A stretch of 64,000 bases of DNA from Aphanomyces cochlioides (Eukaryota; Oomycota; Saprolegniomycetes; Saprolegniales; Verrucalvaceae): contig JAHQRK010000007.1 in NCBI GenBank assembly GCA_019828595.1, positions 2,604,001-2,668,000 of the forward strand. Direction: 5' to 3'. Positions 20,901-32,617 of the stretch are shown here, one piece after another; position 1 is the first letter of the stretch, and every line of letters begins with the position of its first letter. The position numbers and the translations under genes were made by a program. The notes below the pieces were generated by a model. It was not told the DNA's origin, made no database searches, and was given only the letters and a program-made list of their open reading frames with translations.

Positions 20901-20959
20901 ACCACTCCATGAACGCCGACGAAATTGATCCCCTCGATTTGGAGGACGATCAACTCTAA
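17921..20959 (+). CDS. LINE ORF1 protein, intact (1,012 aa), copy C
   Basis: The only uninterrupted full-length ORF1 in the window. I chose the ATG before SNANSCSELRE; the upstream frame is open but has no ATG before the 5' end. Residues 1-190 are Ser/Gly/Pro-rich with several Cys (CACGGC, CCGDG). About 190-380 is acidic and Asn/Gln-rich. A globular part, about 385-600, contains MADAFYKDSGDMDAF, VEMGGTTFRLGGKDFLVPKY and PHLRVIFKS. At 606-627 there is a Lys/Ala helix; then an acidic spacer; a basic cluster from Arg782 (RPKKTKGKAKKQRLNK), possibly nuclear-targeting or RNA-binding; and a helical C-terminus ending DDQL. I see no CCHC knuckles. By position it should be the nucleic-acid-binding/RNP protein of the LINE. 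The fold is unassigned. Confidence 0.8.
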   Translation: MSNANSCSELRETNTHGVTIIPGIVSPHPLSSSNQDGGSGVSNVSTPNPRAEVEVEFDPNSVSGDQSASRSTSASPGAPLAGVPGGVNLSGSVVDPQTTVVNLSSEALTQEGEPLGPCACGGCFPGLQLESIPSEGGEKTGSMPALEATRPPPMGTPCGSVYFPPGASSEGRGRYPDLGSRRSNGVPQSPCCGDGMDSPSTPVTGGLAPAFLVTNGTEPAATNRVAPCAEPPRTGEEEEKSQEDVDMVSGDAEGKDSTETEALTDEGNTQIHSEVDGSDDINGQAKPCDTPGEVIHEEQSTNNDNDQSNQDIVDKSVAQGNGAVDPPTAADKIQGDQEQQNAEKANPWTQKTPGKDSASSKKDSKQGNAPKGAKHRNTGAHAIADDDIARCEAMADAFYKDSGDMDAFIENILLTPQSQVYELTVKLGEGYKDWSEKVICDQFVKENPGSLWGSKFPNILIHKKNPQTIVISSYNLSTCVEMGGTTFRLGGKDFLVPKYSRYGNNYYVPFNKVSHPSMAKAIVKKMAALTKSVIAAFNPTAGQNIKSPHLRVIFKSSAPPAVLVPKSGDALREITITDPSGQPVVVVFQHKIAALNKTLPPSIVSRRAEAKAEKAKAKAAKAEAKSPPSGEKEPEHDGDDHDQDPGTNAEGKADSTEASGDGQDEQPQPTAPSHGSDVDMSGDSDPPNNNGQDKQQEDVEMSTNESPALAPPSEQPKNSLDLQLVTGYRSGPAPKRTLPSSPRLDPLPTSNRFHILEEDDVELSFEDFAVPRIVLEDSSAPRPKKTKGKAKKQRLNKSAAAHLELAKKIIRDKKVEGSITECQRILRDDPQLVAHAMYAQDEDLSLFQSLVATKTIERKMALLKAQGKPHNYKHHVNFMAQYKIHPSEILEELTTDIPEIKRILFALATIDLFLSNRAPDLYTNSEALTVLLNQEATRLPDTNCLTDWSLFALIENFSDNLEKFTLPAPVLSAISMLKSITNNYHIDELCSKAHHSMNADEIDPLDLEDDQL

Positions 20960-21037
20960 GGCTTCTATCCCCTGCTTCAATCCATTTCAACCTCCCCTCT
21001 GACCCCTCCATTCTACTCATTTTCATCTGTACTCGTG

Positions 21038-21472
21038 ATGAGTGACAACAACTTCTCCGATGTCCCAACTGAACTCGTGGACTGGGACCCACAACTCATC
21101 TCCCTCAACACCAATGGCTTCTCCAACAGTCATCGGTACATCCTCGACAAACTATCAAGTGTTCACGACGTTTCCTTTATCCAAGAAACCCGTTTCCGCA
21201 CGCCATGTCTCCACGACCGTGTTGCGTTCCATTGGCAACGCATCACAAACCACGAAGGCTCTTTGTTCTTTGAAGAGCCTATTTACCCTGAAGTATCCAC
21301 GTCGCCAGCCACTGGAGGTCTGGCTACGTTGATACATCCTCACTCTCCTTTGAAGAACGCCACTCAAGTCCCTCATGACAACTCAGTGCTTCGTGGTCGT
21401 TATCTACAAGTGCTGGTCAATGATATCCGCTCCCAACTCAAAGAATTCCATTCTCAACGATTGGTTAAATGA
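21038..21472 (+). pseudogene. LINE ORF2 fragment, copy C
   Basis: Begins 78 bases after the ORF1 TAA and in the same frame. It encodes the first part of the endonuclease (LNTNGFSN, FIQETRF) to GRYLQ, then jumps to LVNDIRSQLKEFHSQRL across the 0.57-kb deletion. It ends at a stop created by the inserted end of D. Confidence 0.85.
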
Positions 21473-21590
21473 GTTGTATTAACCTTATTTTTGAGCAAAG
21501 GCCCTAATGACTTACTAATTTGCCTCGTACTGTATAAATAGAACTTGGAAAACAGAATATGGCAAAGTGGTCATTGAACAGGAGATGAAG

Positions 21591-21613
21591 TGAGTGAGCC
21601 GTCAGCTCACTCA
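21591..21613 (-). repeat. LINE 3' UTR stem-loop (copy D)
   Basis: TGAGTGAGC / GCTCACTCA, 9-bp stem with loop CGTCA instead of CGTTA in copy A; it overlaps the ORF2 stop at 21,611-21,613. Confidence 0.7.
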
Positions 21614-24600
21614 TGAAACGGCGCTGTTAGGAATGATGTGTTGACGTAACCAGGGGTCCGAAGATAGATGCTTGAGCACATTGAATACCTTGGTGTATCC
21701 CTTCTTGAGAGGGAGATCAACCAGGAGCTGTTGTAGATGTAGCTTGATCAAAGAGGCAGCATGAATGGCAACTTCCATCGGACTCTTCGCTGTGAGGTCG
21801 GGTCGAAAGGTGCGATCGGCACGTTGGAGCCATATTTGATAATACACGCAGGCTCGGACAATCGGCCAGATCTTCAGATAGCCACGGATGTAGTATCCAT
21901 CGGACGGCTTGGGCGTCTCGTAGAACATTTCCAGACACGTGGACGGAAAGGAACACTCGAGCAGTCGCTGGATTGTCTTGAAGGAATACCAAACAGATTG
22001 ACCATATCCACAAGAGAACAGGAAATGCTCGTACGTCTCATTGACACGACAGAAGACACACGTCGGCTTGGGGTCTTGGTACTGAAACAGATATTGCATG
22101 GCGTTGGCGCGGAGAAGGGTCTTGAAAATGAACTCTCCATATCGAGGGAGAATGTGGTCGGGTTGGAGGAAGGCGGCAAGTTGGGTAAGGCGCTTGGGGT
22201 CTTCGTAAAAGTTGGATGGCAGGTTGAGATGCTTGGTAGGAAGAATGGACGAGCTGACAGCTGGAGAAGCTCTGATCTTAGCCGATTTCGAAGTCGCAAG
22301 CGCCAACAAGATCGGACTCGAGTCAGGGTGTATCATCCAGTGCCATTCCATCCATTCAGAGCTTGGCGTCGGCAAGTGGAACACGGGAGCATCCTCTTCA
22401 GAAACAATCTCAAACAATCGTGATAACTTGGTCACCAAGATTGAGATCCATTGTTTCGTTGGAGGGACAAAATTGGCTTGGCGGCAGGCACGGTTGATTT
22501 TGTCGAACAAGATCGAAGCTGGCCAAACTCGCTGACACGGAGTCAACAAATGCGACAACTTCGTGATGTGAAGCGAAGCCAATACATTGGCTTGGTCTTG
22601 CGTCGATGTAGAGCACTGATCGTATAGGTCTTCGAGTCCAGGCAGATACGAGTTGTGCCAAAGGGGAACATCCAAAGATGAGATGTGATTTGGACAGCCG
22701 TACGGAGTCCAGCGGGATTCAAACCAGCTACTCAATAAGGCTTTCCACATTGGAGTGATATTGGGATTCTTGTACAGTTGTCTGATGAATGCAGAAGAGC
22801 CATTTGCCAAGAGGTGATCTCGGGGGGAACCCCATGGATGAAAAGCCTTCTCGAGGAGAGTATAGCCCGGCGTAATCCAGGCGGACATGGCAGACTTGCG
22901 GGTGGGGTGGTGATGGCTTGAATGCATCTGATCATGACAGAGCGGTTGTGTTGTTGCCATAAAGCAAGTGCATGGTGCAGGCCTAAGCCACCGGACTTCT
23001 TCGGCATGAATAGGATCTCCTTTTTGATCAAACGGAGGCCATGGACAGAGGAGGATGGGTTGATTTCTTCACCATGCATAAATTGAAGCATGGCCTTGTC
23101 GATCTTTTTGGCCAGGTCTTTGTCGGCAGGGACAAAAGCCAGTTGGTACCATAACACAGGCAGACATATGCTGTGCAGGATAGTGACTTTTCCGGCCATG
23201 GTTCGAGCCTTGTAGAGCCACAAAGACAAGCGAGCCACAAACTTCTCAAACACGTAATTGAAACGTGCCAATGGAGAAAGATTGGGCGCAACCAAGATAC
23301 CAAGAGCCTTCACGGGACTGTCGGAAGTAACTTGTAGTGAGGCAAGGTTCCCATTCAACTGGCTGTAGGTCAGAATTTGGGTCTTGTCTACGTTGAGTCG
23401 GAAACCAGACTTGTCGCAAAAGGTTTGAACCAATGCAAGCTGCCGGTGGAGGCACGTCTCATTTGCAGCATAGAGTTGCGAGTCGTCGGCAAAGTAACTC
23501 CCAGTGTGGTAGCGATCCCCACACTTGATGCCATAGTTGGAGTGTTGCCGTAGGAGTTGGCACATCGGTTCCAAAGCGATCACAAACAGAAGTGGCGACA
23601 GTGGATCACCTTGCAACACACCGCGTGAGATGTGAACTGGCTTGGACAAGAAGCCGTTCACCAAGATGCGAGACTTGCGGCCCGAGTACAGTACGCGAAC
23701 CATGTCAACAAAGGTTTCGGGAAAGCCATAGTGACGGACGACGCGGAGCAAGTACGCGTGGTCCACGCGATCAAACGCTTTCTCAAAGTCAAGCAGTGCC
23801 ACCATCGAGGACGGACTGTGTAGTTTGATGTGGTGCAGCATGTCATCCAGTCGTGCAATATTGGTTTGGATATTGCTTCGACGGATAAAGCCTTGCTGGT
23901 CCGGGTGGATGATGTGTCGAATGTGGCGCTGGAGTCGATAAGCCAGAATACTCGTCAGGATTTTCACATCCGTGTTGAGTAGGCTAATGGGCCGATAGTT
24001 CTTGGCTTGTGACTTGGGGCCTTTCTTGTGCAGCAACACCAGCGTACTGACAAGTTGCATGGGAGTCAAGCGAGGGTGAGAATGGAGCTGGTGTGTGAAT
24101 AGCAGCTCCAATACCAACGACCACTTGTGAGGTGCAAGTTTGAGGACTTCGAATGGCAGAGCGTTGGGACCTGGCGCTGAGTTCGAACTGCTGTGTCGAA
24201 TAGCATGATAGAACTCGTTGGCGCGCAAGGGAGCCGACAGCTCTTTCTGGGCTTGCTCTGGCAGTTGCTTGTGTCGAGTCAATGGGGTCAGAAATGACGA
24301 CACTTCGTCTCCAGATCGCTGCACCTCGGGAGCTGCAAACAAGTCCTTGTAGTAGTCGACCAGGACGTCAGACATGCCTTGTTGATTGGAGACAACATTT
24401 CCATTGACATCCACCAACTCTTTGAAGACTGTCTTCTTCAAGGGGGTAGGGACAGGGGACATGAAGTGGAACTTGGACGAGCGCTCTGCTTTGTACAAGT
24501 GAAGTTGGAACGCCTGGTCTTGACGAAACTGCTTGTCTCGATCTTGCAGCTCGTGAATTTGCTTTTGAAGGTCTCGCACTCGATCCACCAGCACTGCATC

Positions 24601-25666
24601 TTGACGCATGTTGGGGACTTGCAAAAGCGAAGCGATCTCGACAGCTAACTTCTTCAACGGCAGACGTTGTTTCTCCAATCGTTGAGAATGGAATTCTTTG
24701 AGTTGGGAGCGGATATCATTGACCAGCATGTCGTAGGCCTTGGAGATATTGTGGAATGTTGGAGACTTGTCCAAAAATCGATCCAGACATCCATGAACAA
24801 TCTCGGCCGCTCGTGGTAGACGAAGTAGCCAAGTTGGAGCTTTCCATGATCCAGAGCCATGGCGCAATGTTTGACGCTTTGTGATGATACGACAAGCCCA
24901 CGTGGTCAGCCTGTGGAACGTGTGGCATGTGCGTCGCCTTCCAATGACGAAGACCCGCCAAGGTGGACGAACAAAAGATGTAGTCAAGTCGGTTGGTGAG
25001 TGTGGGACTTGTGAAGGCTCGTGCCACGGGGTTTTGACGGCGAAACAGATCCACCAGAGACAAACTGTGCATCCATTGTTCCAGTTGAAGGGTGCCGGCC
25101 ATGGTGGAGGTACTGGGTCTCAACGAATCCAAATCTTTGTTGAGAGTGCAGTTGAAATCTCCTCCAACAATGTGGAGCGCATGTGGAGGAAAGTCGCGTG
25201 GCAATTCTTCGAAGTAACTTGCTCGTTCTTGGAAGGCTGCCGGCGCATAGATATTGTGGAGAACGACTGTCAGTGGACCCAGAGTACATCGCACTTGTAG
25301 ATAACGACCACGAAGCACTGGGTTGTCATGAGGGACTTGAGTGGCGTTCTTCAAAGGAGAGTGAGGATGTATCAACGTAGCCAGACCTCCAGTGGCTGGC
25401 GACGTGGATACTTCAGGGTAAATAGGCTCTTCAAAGAACAAAGAGCCTTCGTGGTTTGTGATGCGTTGCCAATGGAACGCAACACGGTCGTGGAGACATG
25501 GCGTGCGGAAACGGGTTTCTTGGATAAAGGAAACGTCGTGAACACTTGATAGTTTGTCGAGGATGTACCGATGACTGTTGGAGAAGCCATTGGTGTTGAG
25601 GGAGATGAGTTGTGGGTCCCAGTCCACGAGTTCAGTTGGGACATCGGAGAAGTTGTTGTCACTCAT
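21611..25666 (-). pseudogene. LINE ORF2, copy D, two frameshifts
   Basis: A one-base gain near 24,897 (GCCCACG versus GCCACG) breaks the protein at about residue 256, at the end of the endonuclease. A one-base loss near 22,903 (GCGGGTGGGG versus GCGGGGTGGGG) breaks it after MIRCIQAITTPP. Between them the reverse transcriptase is open and has the normal FADD. The C-terminal CCHC is present in the last segment. Confidence 0.85.
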
Positions 25667-25744
25667 CACGAGTACAGATGAAAATGAGTAGAATGGAGGG
25701 GTCAGAGGGGAGGTTGAAATGGATTGAAGCAGGGGATAGAAGCC

Positions 25745-27286
25745 TTAGAGTTGATCGTCCTCCAAATCGAGGGGATCAATTTCGTCGGCGTTCATGGAGT
25801 GGTGAGCTTTGCTGCAGAGCTCGTCGATGTGGTAATTGTTGGTGATGCTTTTGAGCATCGAGATGGCCGACAAGACGGGAGCCGGCAAAGTGAACTTCTC
25901 GAGATTGTCGCTGAAGTATTCGATCAAAGCAAACAGCGACCAGTCCGTCAAGCAGTTGGTGTCAGGCAATCTTGTTGCTTCTTGGTTCAATAGAACAGTC
26001 AGTGCCTCCGAGTTTGTGTAGAGGTCTGGGGCCCGATTTGAGAGGAATAAGTCAATCGTAGCAAGTGCAAAGAGGATGCGCTTGATCTCTGGTATGTCCG
26101 TGGTCAATTCTTCCAAGATTTCTGACGGGTGAATCTTGTATTGAGCCATGAAGTTGACGTGATGTTTGTAGTTGTGAGGCTTGCCTTGAGCTTTTAACAA
26201 AGCCATCTTGCGCTCAATAGTCTTGGTTGCAACAAGTGACTGAAACAAACTGAGGTCTTCATCTTGTGCGTACATAGCATGTGCAACGAGCTGAGGATCA
26301 TCTCGCAAAATGCGTTGACATTCGGTGATACTGCCTTCGACTTTCTTGTCTCGAATGATCTTCTTCGCCAATTCGAGGTGGGCTGCAGCAGACTTGTTAA
26401 GTCGTTGTTTCTTCGCTTTGCCTTTGGTCTTTTTCGGGCGTGGCGCACTTGAATCTTCCAATACAATTCGAGGCACTGCAAAGTCTTCAAACGAGAGTTC
26501 CACGTCGTCTTCTTCGAGGATATGAAAACGGTTGGATGTCGGCAGGGGATCCAAACGTGGGGACGAAGGCAAAGTACGTTTTGGAGCTGGTCCAGACCGG
26601 TAGCCCGTTACCAATTGAAGGTCCAGCGAGTTCTTGGGCTGCTCACTTGGTGGAGCAAGAGCGGGCGATTCGTTGGTAGACATTTCCACATCTTTCTTGT
26701 TGTTTGTCTTGTCCATTGTTGTTAGGGGGATCGCTGTCACCAGACATATCGACATCAGAGCCATGAGAAGGAGCTGTTGGCTGTGGTTGTTCATCTTGAC
26801 GATCTCCAGATGCCTCAGTTGAGCCGGCCTCGCCTTCCGCATTTGTTCCAGGGTCTTGATCATGATCGTCTCCATCATGTTCAGGTTCTTTTTCTCCTGA
26901 CGGAGGAGATTTTGCCGCTGCCTTGGCCGCTTTTGCCTTCGCTTTTTCAGCCTTGGCCTCTGCACGTCGTGAAACAATCGACGGAGGCAATGTCTTGTTC
27001 AGAGCAGCGATCTTGTGCTGAAACACGACGACAAAAGGCTGACCCGACGGATCCGTAATGGTGATTTCGCGTAGTGCGTCGCCGGATTTTGGCACCAACA
27101 CTGCAGGAGGCGCAGGCGACTTGAAAATGACTCTCAAATGCGGCGACTTGATGTTCTGACCAGCAGTAGGGTTGAATGCTGCTATCACTGACTTGGTCAA
27201 TGCAGCCATTTTCTTGACAATCGCCTTGGCCATCGAAGGGTGACTGACCTTGTTGAACGTAACGTAGTAGTTGTTGCCATAACGCG
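25745..27286 (-). pseudogene. LINE ORF1 C-terminal half, array unit 0 (copy D), frameshifted
   Basis: An extra T near 26,695 (CATCTTTCTTG versus CATCTTCTTG) splits the frame before VEMSTNESPALAPP. Upstream, MAKAIVKK... remains open to the unit junction. It is otherwise the same protein as in the other units. Confidence 0.8.
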
Positions 27287-27463
27287 CCGATGACTGTTGG
27301 AGAAGCCATTGGTGTTGAGGGAGATGAGTTGTGGGTCCCAGTCCACGAGTTCAGTTGGGACATCGGAGAAGTTGTTGTCACTCATCACGAGTACAGATGA
27401 AAATGAGTAGAATGGAGGGGTCAGAGGGGAGGTTGAAATGGATTGAAGCAGGGGATAGAAGCC

Positions 27464-28951
27464 TTAGAGTTGATCGTCCTCCAAATCGAGGGGATCAATT
27501 TCGTCGGCGTTCATGGAGTGGTGAGCTTTGCTGCAGAGCTCGTCGATGTGGTAATTGTTGGTGATGCTTTTGAGCATCGAGATGGCCGACAAGACGGGAG
27601 CCGGCAAAGTGAACTTCTCGAGATTGTCGCTGAAGTTTTCGATCAAAGCAAACAGCGACCAGTCCGTCAAGCAGTTGGTGTCAGGCAATCTTGTTGCTTC
27701 TTGGTTCAATAGAACAGTCAGTGCCTCCGAGTTTGTGTAGAGGTCTGGGGCCCGATTTGAGAGGAATAAGTCAATCGTAGCAAGTGCAAAGAGGATGCGC
27801 TTGATCTCTGGTATGTCCGTGGTCAATTCTTCCAAGATTTCTGACGGGTGAATCTTGTATTGAGCCATGAAGTTGACGTGATGTTTGTAGTTGTGAGGCT
27901 TGCCTTGAGCTTTTAACAAAGCCATCTTGCGCTCAATAGTCTTGGTTGCAACAAGTGACTGAAACAAACTGGGGTCTTCATCTTGTGCGTACATAGCATG
28001 TGCAACGAGCTGAGGATCATCTCGCAAAATGCGTTGACATTCGGTGATACTGCCTTCGACTTTCTTGTCTCGAATGATCTTCTTCGCCAATTCGAGGTGG
28101 GCTGCAGCAGACTTGTTAAGTCGTTGTTTCTTCGCTTTGCCTTTGGTCTTTTTCGGGCGTGGCGCACTTGAATCTTCCAATACAATTCGAGGCACTGCAA
28201 AGTCTTCAAACGAGAGTTCCACGTCGTCTTCTTCGAGGATATGAAAACGGTTGGATGTCGGCAGGGGATCCAAACGTGGGGACGAAGGCAAAGTACGTTT
28301 TGGAGCTGGTCCAGACCGGTAGCCCGTTACCAATTGAAGGTCCAGCGAGTTCTTGGGCTGCTCACTTGGTGGAGCAAGAGCGGGCGATTCGTTGGTAGAC
28401 ATTTCCACATCTTCTTGTTGTTTGTCTTGTCCATTGTTGTTAGGGGGATCGCTGTCACCAGACATATCGACATCAGAGCCATGAGAAGGAGCTGTTGGCT
28501 GTGGTTGTTCATCTTGACGATCTCCAGATGCCTCAGTTGAGTCGGCCTCGCCTTCCGCATTTGTTCCAGGGTCTTGATCATGATCGTCTCCATCATGTTC
28601 AGGTTCTTTTTCTCCTGACGGAGGAGATTTTGCCGCTGCCTTGGCCGCTTTTGCCTTCGCTTTTTCAGCCTTGGCCTCTGCACGTCGTGAAACAATCGAC
28701 GGAGGCAATGTCTTGTTCAGAGCAGCGATCTTGTGCTGAAACACGACGACAAAAGGCTGACCCGACGGATCCGTAATGGTGATTTCGCGTAGTGCGTCGC
28801 CGGATTTTGGCACCAACACTGCAGGAGGCGCAGGCGACTTGAAAATGACTCTCAAATGCGGCGACTTGATGTTCTGACCAGCAGTAGGGTTGAATGCTGC
28901 TATCACTGACTTGGTCAATGCAGCCATTTTCTTGACAATCGCCTTGGCCAT
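27464..28951 (-). pseudogene. LINE ORF1 C-terminal half, array unit 1, open
   Basis: A 495-residue frame from an internal ATG (MAKAIVKKMAALTK, residue 518 of full ORF1) to the normal TAA, with no lesion. It lacks the N-terminal half, so it is a truncated copy, though a translatable one if transcribed. It has the DPSLFQS variant. Confidence 0.75.
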
Positions 28952-29181
28952 CGAAGGGTGACTGACCTTGTTGAACGTAACGTAGTAGTTGTTGCCATAA
29001 CGCGCCGATGACTGTTGGAGAAGCCATTGGTGTTGAGGGAGATGAGTTGTGGGTCCCAGTCCACGAGTTCAGTTGGGACATCGGAGAAGTTGTTGTCACT
29101 CATCACGAGTACAGATGAAAATGAGTAGAATGGAGGGGTCAGAGGGGAGGTTGAAATGGATTGAAGCAGGGGATAGAAGCC

Positions 29182-30669
29182 TTAGAGTTGATCGTCCTCC
29201 AAATCGAGGGGATCAATTTCGTCGGCGTTCATGGAGTGGTGAGCTTTGCTGCAGAGCTCGTCGATGTGGTAATTGTTGGTGATGCTTTTGAGCATCGAGA
29301 TGGCCGACAAGACGGGAGCCGGCAAAGTGAACTTCTCGAGATTGTCGCTGAAGTTTTCGATCAAAGCAAACAGCGACCAGTCCGTCAAGCAGTTGGTGTC
29401 AGGCAATCTTGTTGCTTCTTGGTTCAATAGAACAGTCAGTGCCTCCGAGTTTGTGTAGAGGTCTGGGGCCCGATTTGAGAGGAATAAGTCAATCGTAGCA
29501 AGTGCAAAGAGGATGCGCTTGATCTCTGGTATGTCCGTGGTCAATTCTTCCAAGATTTCTGACGGGTGAATCTTGTATTGAGCCATGAAGTTGACGTGAT
29601 GTTTGTAGTTGTGAGGCTTGCCTTGAGCTTTTAACAAAGCCATCTTGCGCTCAATAGTCTTGGTTGCAACAAGTGACTGAAACAAACTGGGGTCTTCATC
29701 TTGTGCGTACATAGCATGTGCAACGAGCTGAGGATCATCTCGCAAAATGCGTTGACATTCGGTGATACTGCCTTCGACTTTCTTGTCTCGAATGATCTTC
29801 TTCGCCAATTCGAGGTGGGCTGCAGCAGACTTGTTAAGTCGTTGTTTCTTCGCTTTGCCTTTGGTCTTTTTCGGGCGTGGCGCACTTGAATCTTCCAATA
29901 CAATTCGAGGCACTGCAAAGTCTTCAAACGAGAGTTCCACGTCGTCTTCTTCGAGGATATGAAAACGGTTGGATGTCGGCAGGGGATCCAAACGTGGGGA
30001 CGAAGGCAAAGTACGTTTTGGAGCTGGTCCAGACCGGTAGCCCGTTACCAATTGAAGGTCCAGCGAGTTCTTGGGCTGCTCACTTGGTGGAGCAAGAGCG
30101 GGCGATTCGTTGGTAGACATTTCCACATCTTCTTGTTGTTTGTCTTGTCCATTGTTGTTAGGGGGATCGCTGTCACCAGACATACCGACATCAGAGCCAT
30201 GAGAAGGAGCTATTGGCTGTGGTTGTTCATCTTGACGATCTCCAGATGCCTCAGTTGAGTCGGCCTCGCCTTCCGCATTTGTTCCAGGGTCTTGATCATG
30301 ATCGTCTCCATCATGTTCAGGTTCTTTTTCTCCTGACGGAGGAGATTTTGCCGCTGCCTTGGCCGCTTTTGCCTTCGCTTTTTCAGCCTTGGCCTCTGCA
30401 CGTCGTGAAACAATCGACGGAGGCAATGTCTTGTTCAGAGCAGCGATCTTGTGCTGAAACACGACGACAAAAGGCTGACCCGACGGATCCGTAATGGTGA
30501 TTTCGCGTAGTGCGTCGCCGGATTTTGGCACCAACACTGCAGGAGGCGCAGGCGACTTGAAAATGACTCTCAAATGCGGCGACTTGATGTTCTGACCAGC
30601 AGTAGGGTTGAATGCTGCTATCACTGACTTGGTCAATGCAGCCATTTTCTTGACAATCGCCTTGGCCAT
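29182..30669 (-). pseudogene. LINE ORF1 C-terminal half, array unit 2, open
   Basis: Same 495-residue frame. Private changes PQPIAPSHG and SDVGMSG distinguish it from its neighbours, so it is unlikely to be a simple assembly duplicate. Confidence 0.75.
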
Positions 30670-30899
30670 CGAAGGGTGACTGACCTTGTTGAACGTAACG
30701 TAGTAGTTGTTGCCATAACGCGCCGATGACTGTTGGAGAAGCCATTGGTGTTGAGGGAGATGAGTTGTGGGTCCCAGTCCACGAGTTCAGTTGGGACATC
30801 GGAGAAGTTGTTGTCACTCATCACGAGTACAGATGAAAATGAGTAGAATGGAGGGGTCAGAGGGGAGGTTGAAATGGATTGAAGCAGGGGATAGAAGCC

Positions 30900-32387
30900 T
30901 TAGAGTTGATCGTCCTCCAAATCGAGGGGATCAATTTCGTCGGCGTTCATGGAGTGGTGAGCTTTGCTGCAGAGCTCGTCGATGTGGTAATTGTTGGTGA
31001 TGCTATTGAGCATCGAGATGGCCGACAAGACGGGAGCCGGCAAAGTGAACTTCTCGAGATTGTCGCTGAAGTTTTCGATCAAAGCAAACAGCGACCAGTC
31101 CGTCAAGCAGTTGGTGTCAGGCAATCTTGTTGCTTCTTGGTTCAATAGAACAGTCAGTGCCTCCGAGTTTGTGTAGAGGTCTGGGGCCCGATTTGAGAGG
31201 AATAAGTCAATCGTAGCAAGTGCAAAGAGGATGCGTTTGATCTCTGGTATGTCCGTGGTCAATTCTTCCAAGATTTCTGACGGGTGAATCTTGTATTGAG
31301 CCATGAAGTTGACGTGATGTTTGTAGTTGTGAGGCTTGCCTTGAGCTTTTAACAAAGCCATCTTGCGCTCAATAGTCTTGGTTGCAACAAGTGACTGAAA
31401 CAAACTGAGGTCTTCATCTTGTGCGTACATAGCATGTGCAACGAGCTGAGGATCATCTCGCAAAATGCGTTGACATTCGGTGATACTGCCTTCGACTTTC
31501 TTGTCTCGAATGATCTTCTTCGCCAATTCGAGGTGGGCTGCAGCAGACTTGTTAAGTCGTTGTTTCTTCGCTTTGCCTTTGGTCTTTTTCGGGCGTGGCG
31601 CACTTGAATCTTCCAATACAATTCGAGGCACTGCAAAGTCTTCAAACGAGAGTTCCACGTCGTCTTCTTCGAGGATATGAAAACGGTTGGATGTCGGCAG
31701 GGGATCCAAACGTGGGGACGAAGGCAAAGTACGTTTTGGAGCTGGTCCAGACCGGTAGCCCGTTACCAATTGAAGGTCCAGCGAGTTCTTGGGCTGCTCA
31801 CTTGGTGGAGCAAGAGCGGGCGATTCGTTGGTAGACATTTCCACATCTTCTTGTTGTTTGTCTTGTCCATTGTTGTTAGGGGGATCGCTGTCACCAGACA
31901 TATCGACATCAGAGCCATGAGAAGGAGCTGTTGGCTGTGGTTGTTCATCTTGACGATCTCCAGATGCCTCAGTTGAGTCGGCCTCGCCTTCCGCATTTGT
32001 TCCAGGGTCTTGATCATGATCGTCTCCATCATGTTCAGGTTCTTTTTCTCCTGACGGAGGAGATTTTGCCGCTGCCTTGGCCGCTTTTGCCTTCGCTTTT
32101 TCAGCCTTGGCCTCTGCACGTCGTGAAACAATCGACGGAGGCAATGTCTTGTTCAGAGCAGCGATCTTGTGCTGAAACACGACGACAAAAGGCTGACCCG
32201 ACGGATCCGTAATGGTGATTTCGCGTAGTGCGTCGCCGGATTTTGGCACCAACACTGCAGGAGGCGCAGGCGACTTGAAAATGACTCTCAAATGCGGCGA
32301 CTTGATGTTCTGACCAGCAGTAGGGTTGAATGCTGCTATCACTGACTTGGTCAATGCAGCCATTTTCTTGACAATCGCCTTGGCCAT
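30900..32387 (-). pseudogene. LINE ORF1 C-terminal half, array unit 3, open
   Basis: Same 495-residue frame. A private change near 31,005 gives SMLNSITNN where the other units read SMLKSITNN. It has the DLSLFQS variant, shared with units 0, 4 and 5. Confidence 0.75.
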
Positions 32388-32617
32388 CGAAGGGTGACTG
32401 ACCTTGTTGAACGTAACGTAGTAGTTGTTGCCATAACGCGCCGATGACTGTTGGAGAAGCCATTGGTGTTGAGGGAGATGAGTTGTGGGTCCCAGTCCAC
32501 GAGTTCAGTTGGGACATCGGAGAAGTTGTTGTCACTCATCACGAGTACAGATGAAAATGAGTAGAATGGAGGGGTCAGAGGGGAGGTTGAAATGGATTGA
32601 AGCAGGGGATAGAAGCC

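Larger units (their letters stand above)
17853..21464 (+). mobile_element. LINE copy C, full 5' end, internally deleted and interrupted by D
   Basis: Starts ACTTCCGAATTTGCC, the terminus shared with E and I. It has a 7-base duplication (AAGTGCC) in the 5' UTR, a complete ORF1, the linker and the first 125 codons of ORF2. About 0.57 kb is then deleted at 21,411-21,413 with the 3-base microhomology TGC. It ends where minus-strand copy D is inserted at CGATTGG (21,464). Confidence 0.9.
21465..27286 (-). mobile_element. LINE copy D, 5'-truncated, head of a tandem array
   Basis: The 3' end is at 21,465, after TGG of copy C ORF2. It has 3' UTR, ORF2, linker and the ORF1 portion down to GTTGCCATAACGCG (27,286), where the sequence jumps to the ORF2 start and the 1,718-bp array begins. 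Its segment 25,568-27,286 is itself the first repeat unit (1,719 bp because of an extra T). Confidence 0.85.
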
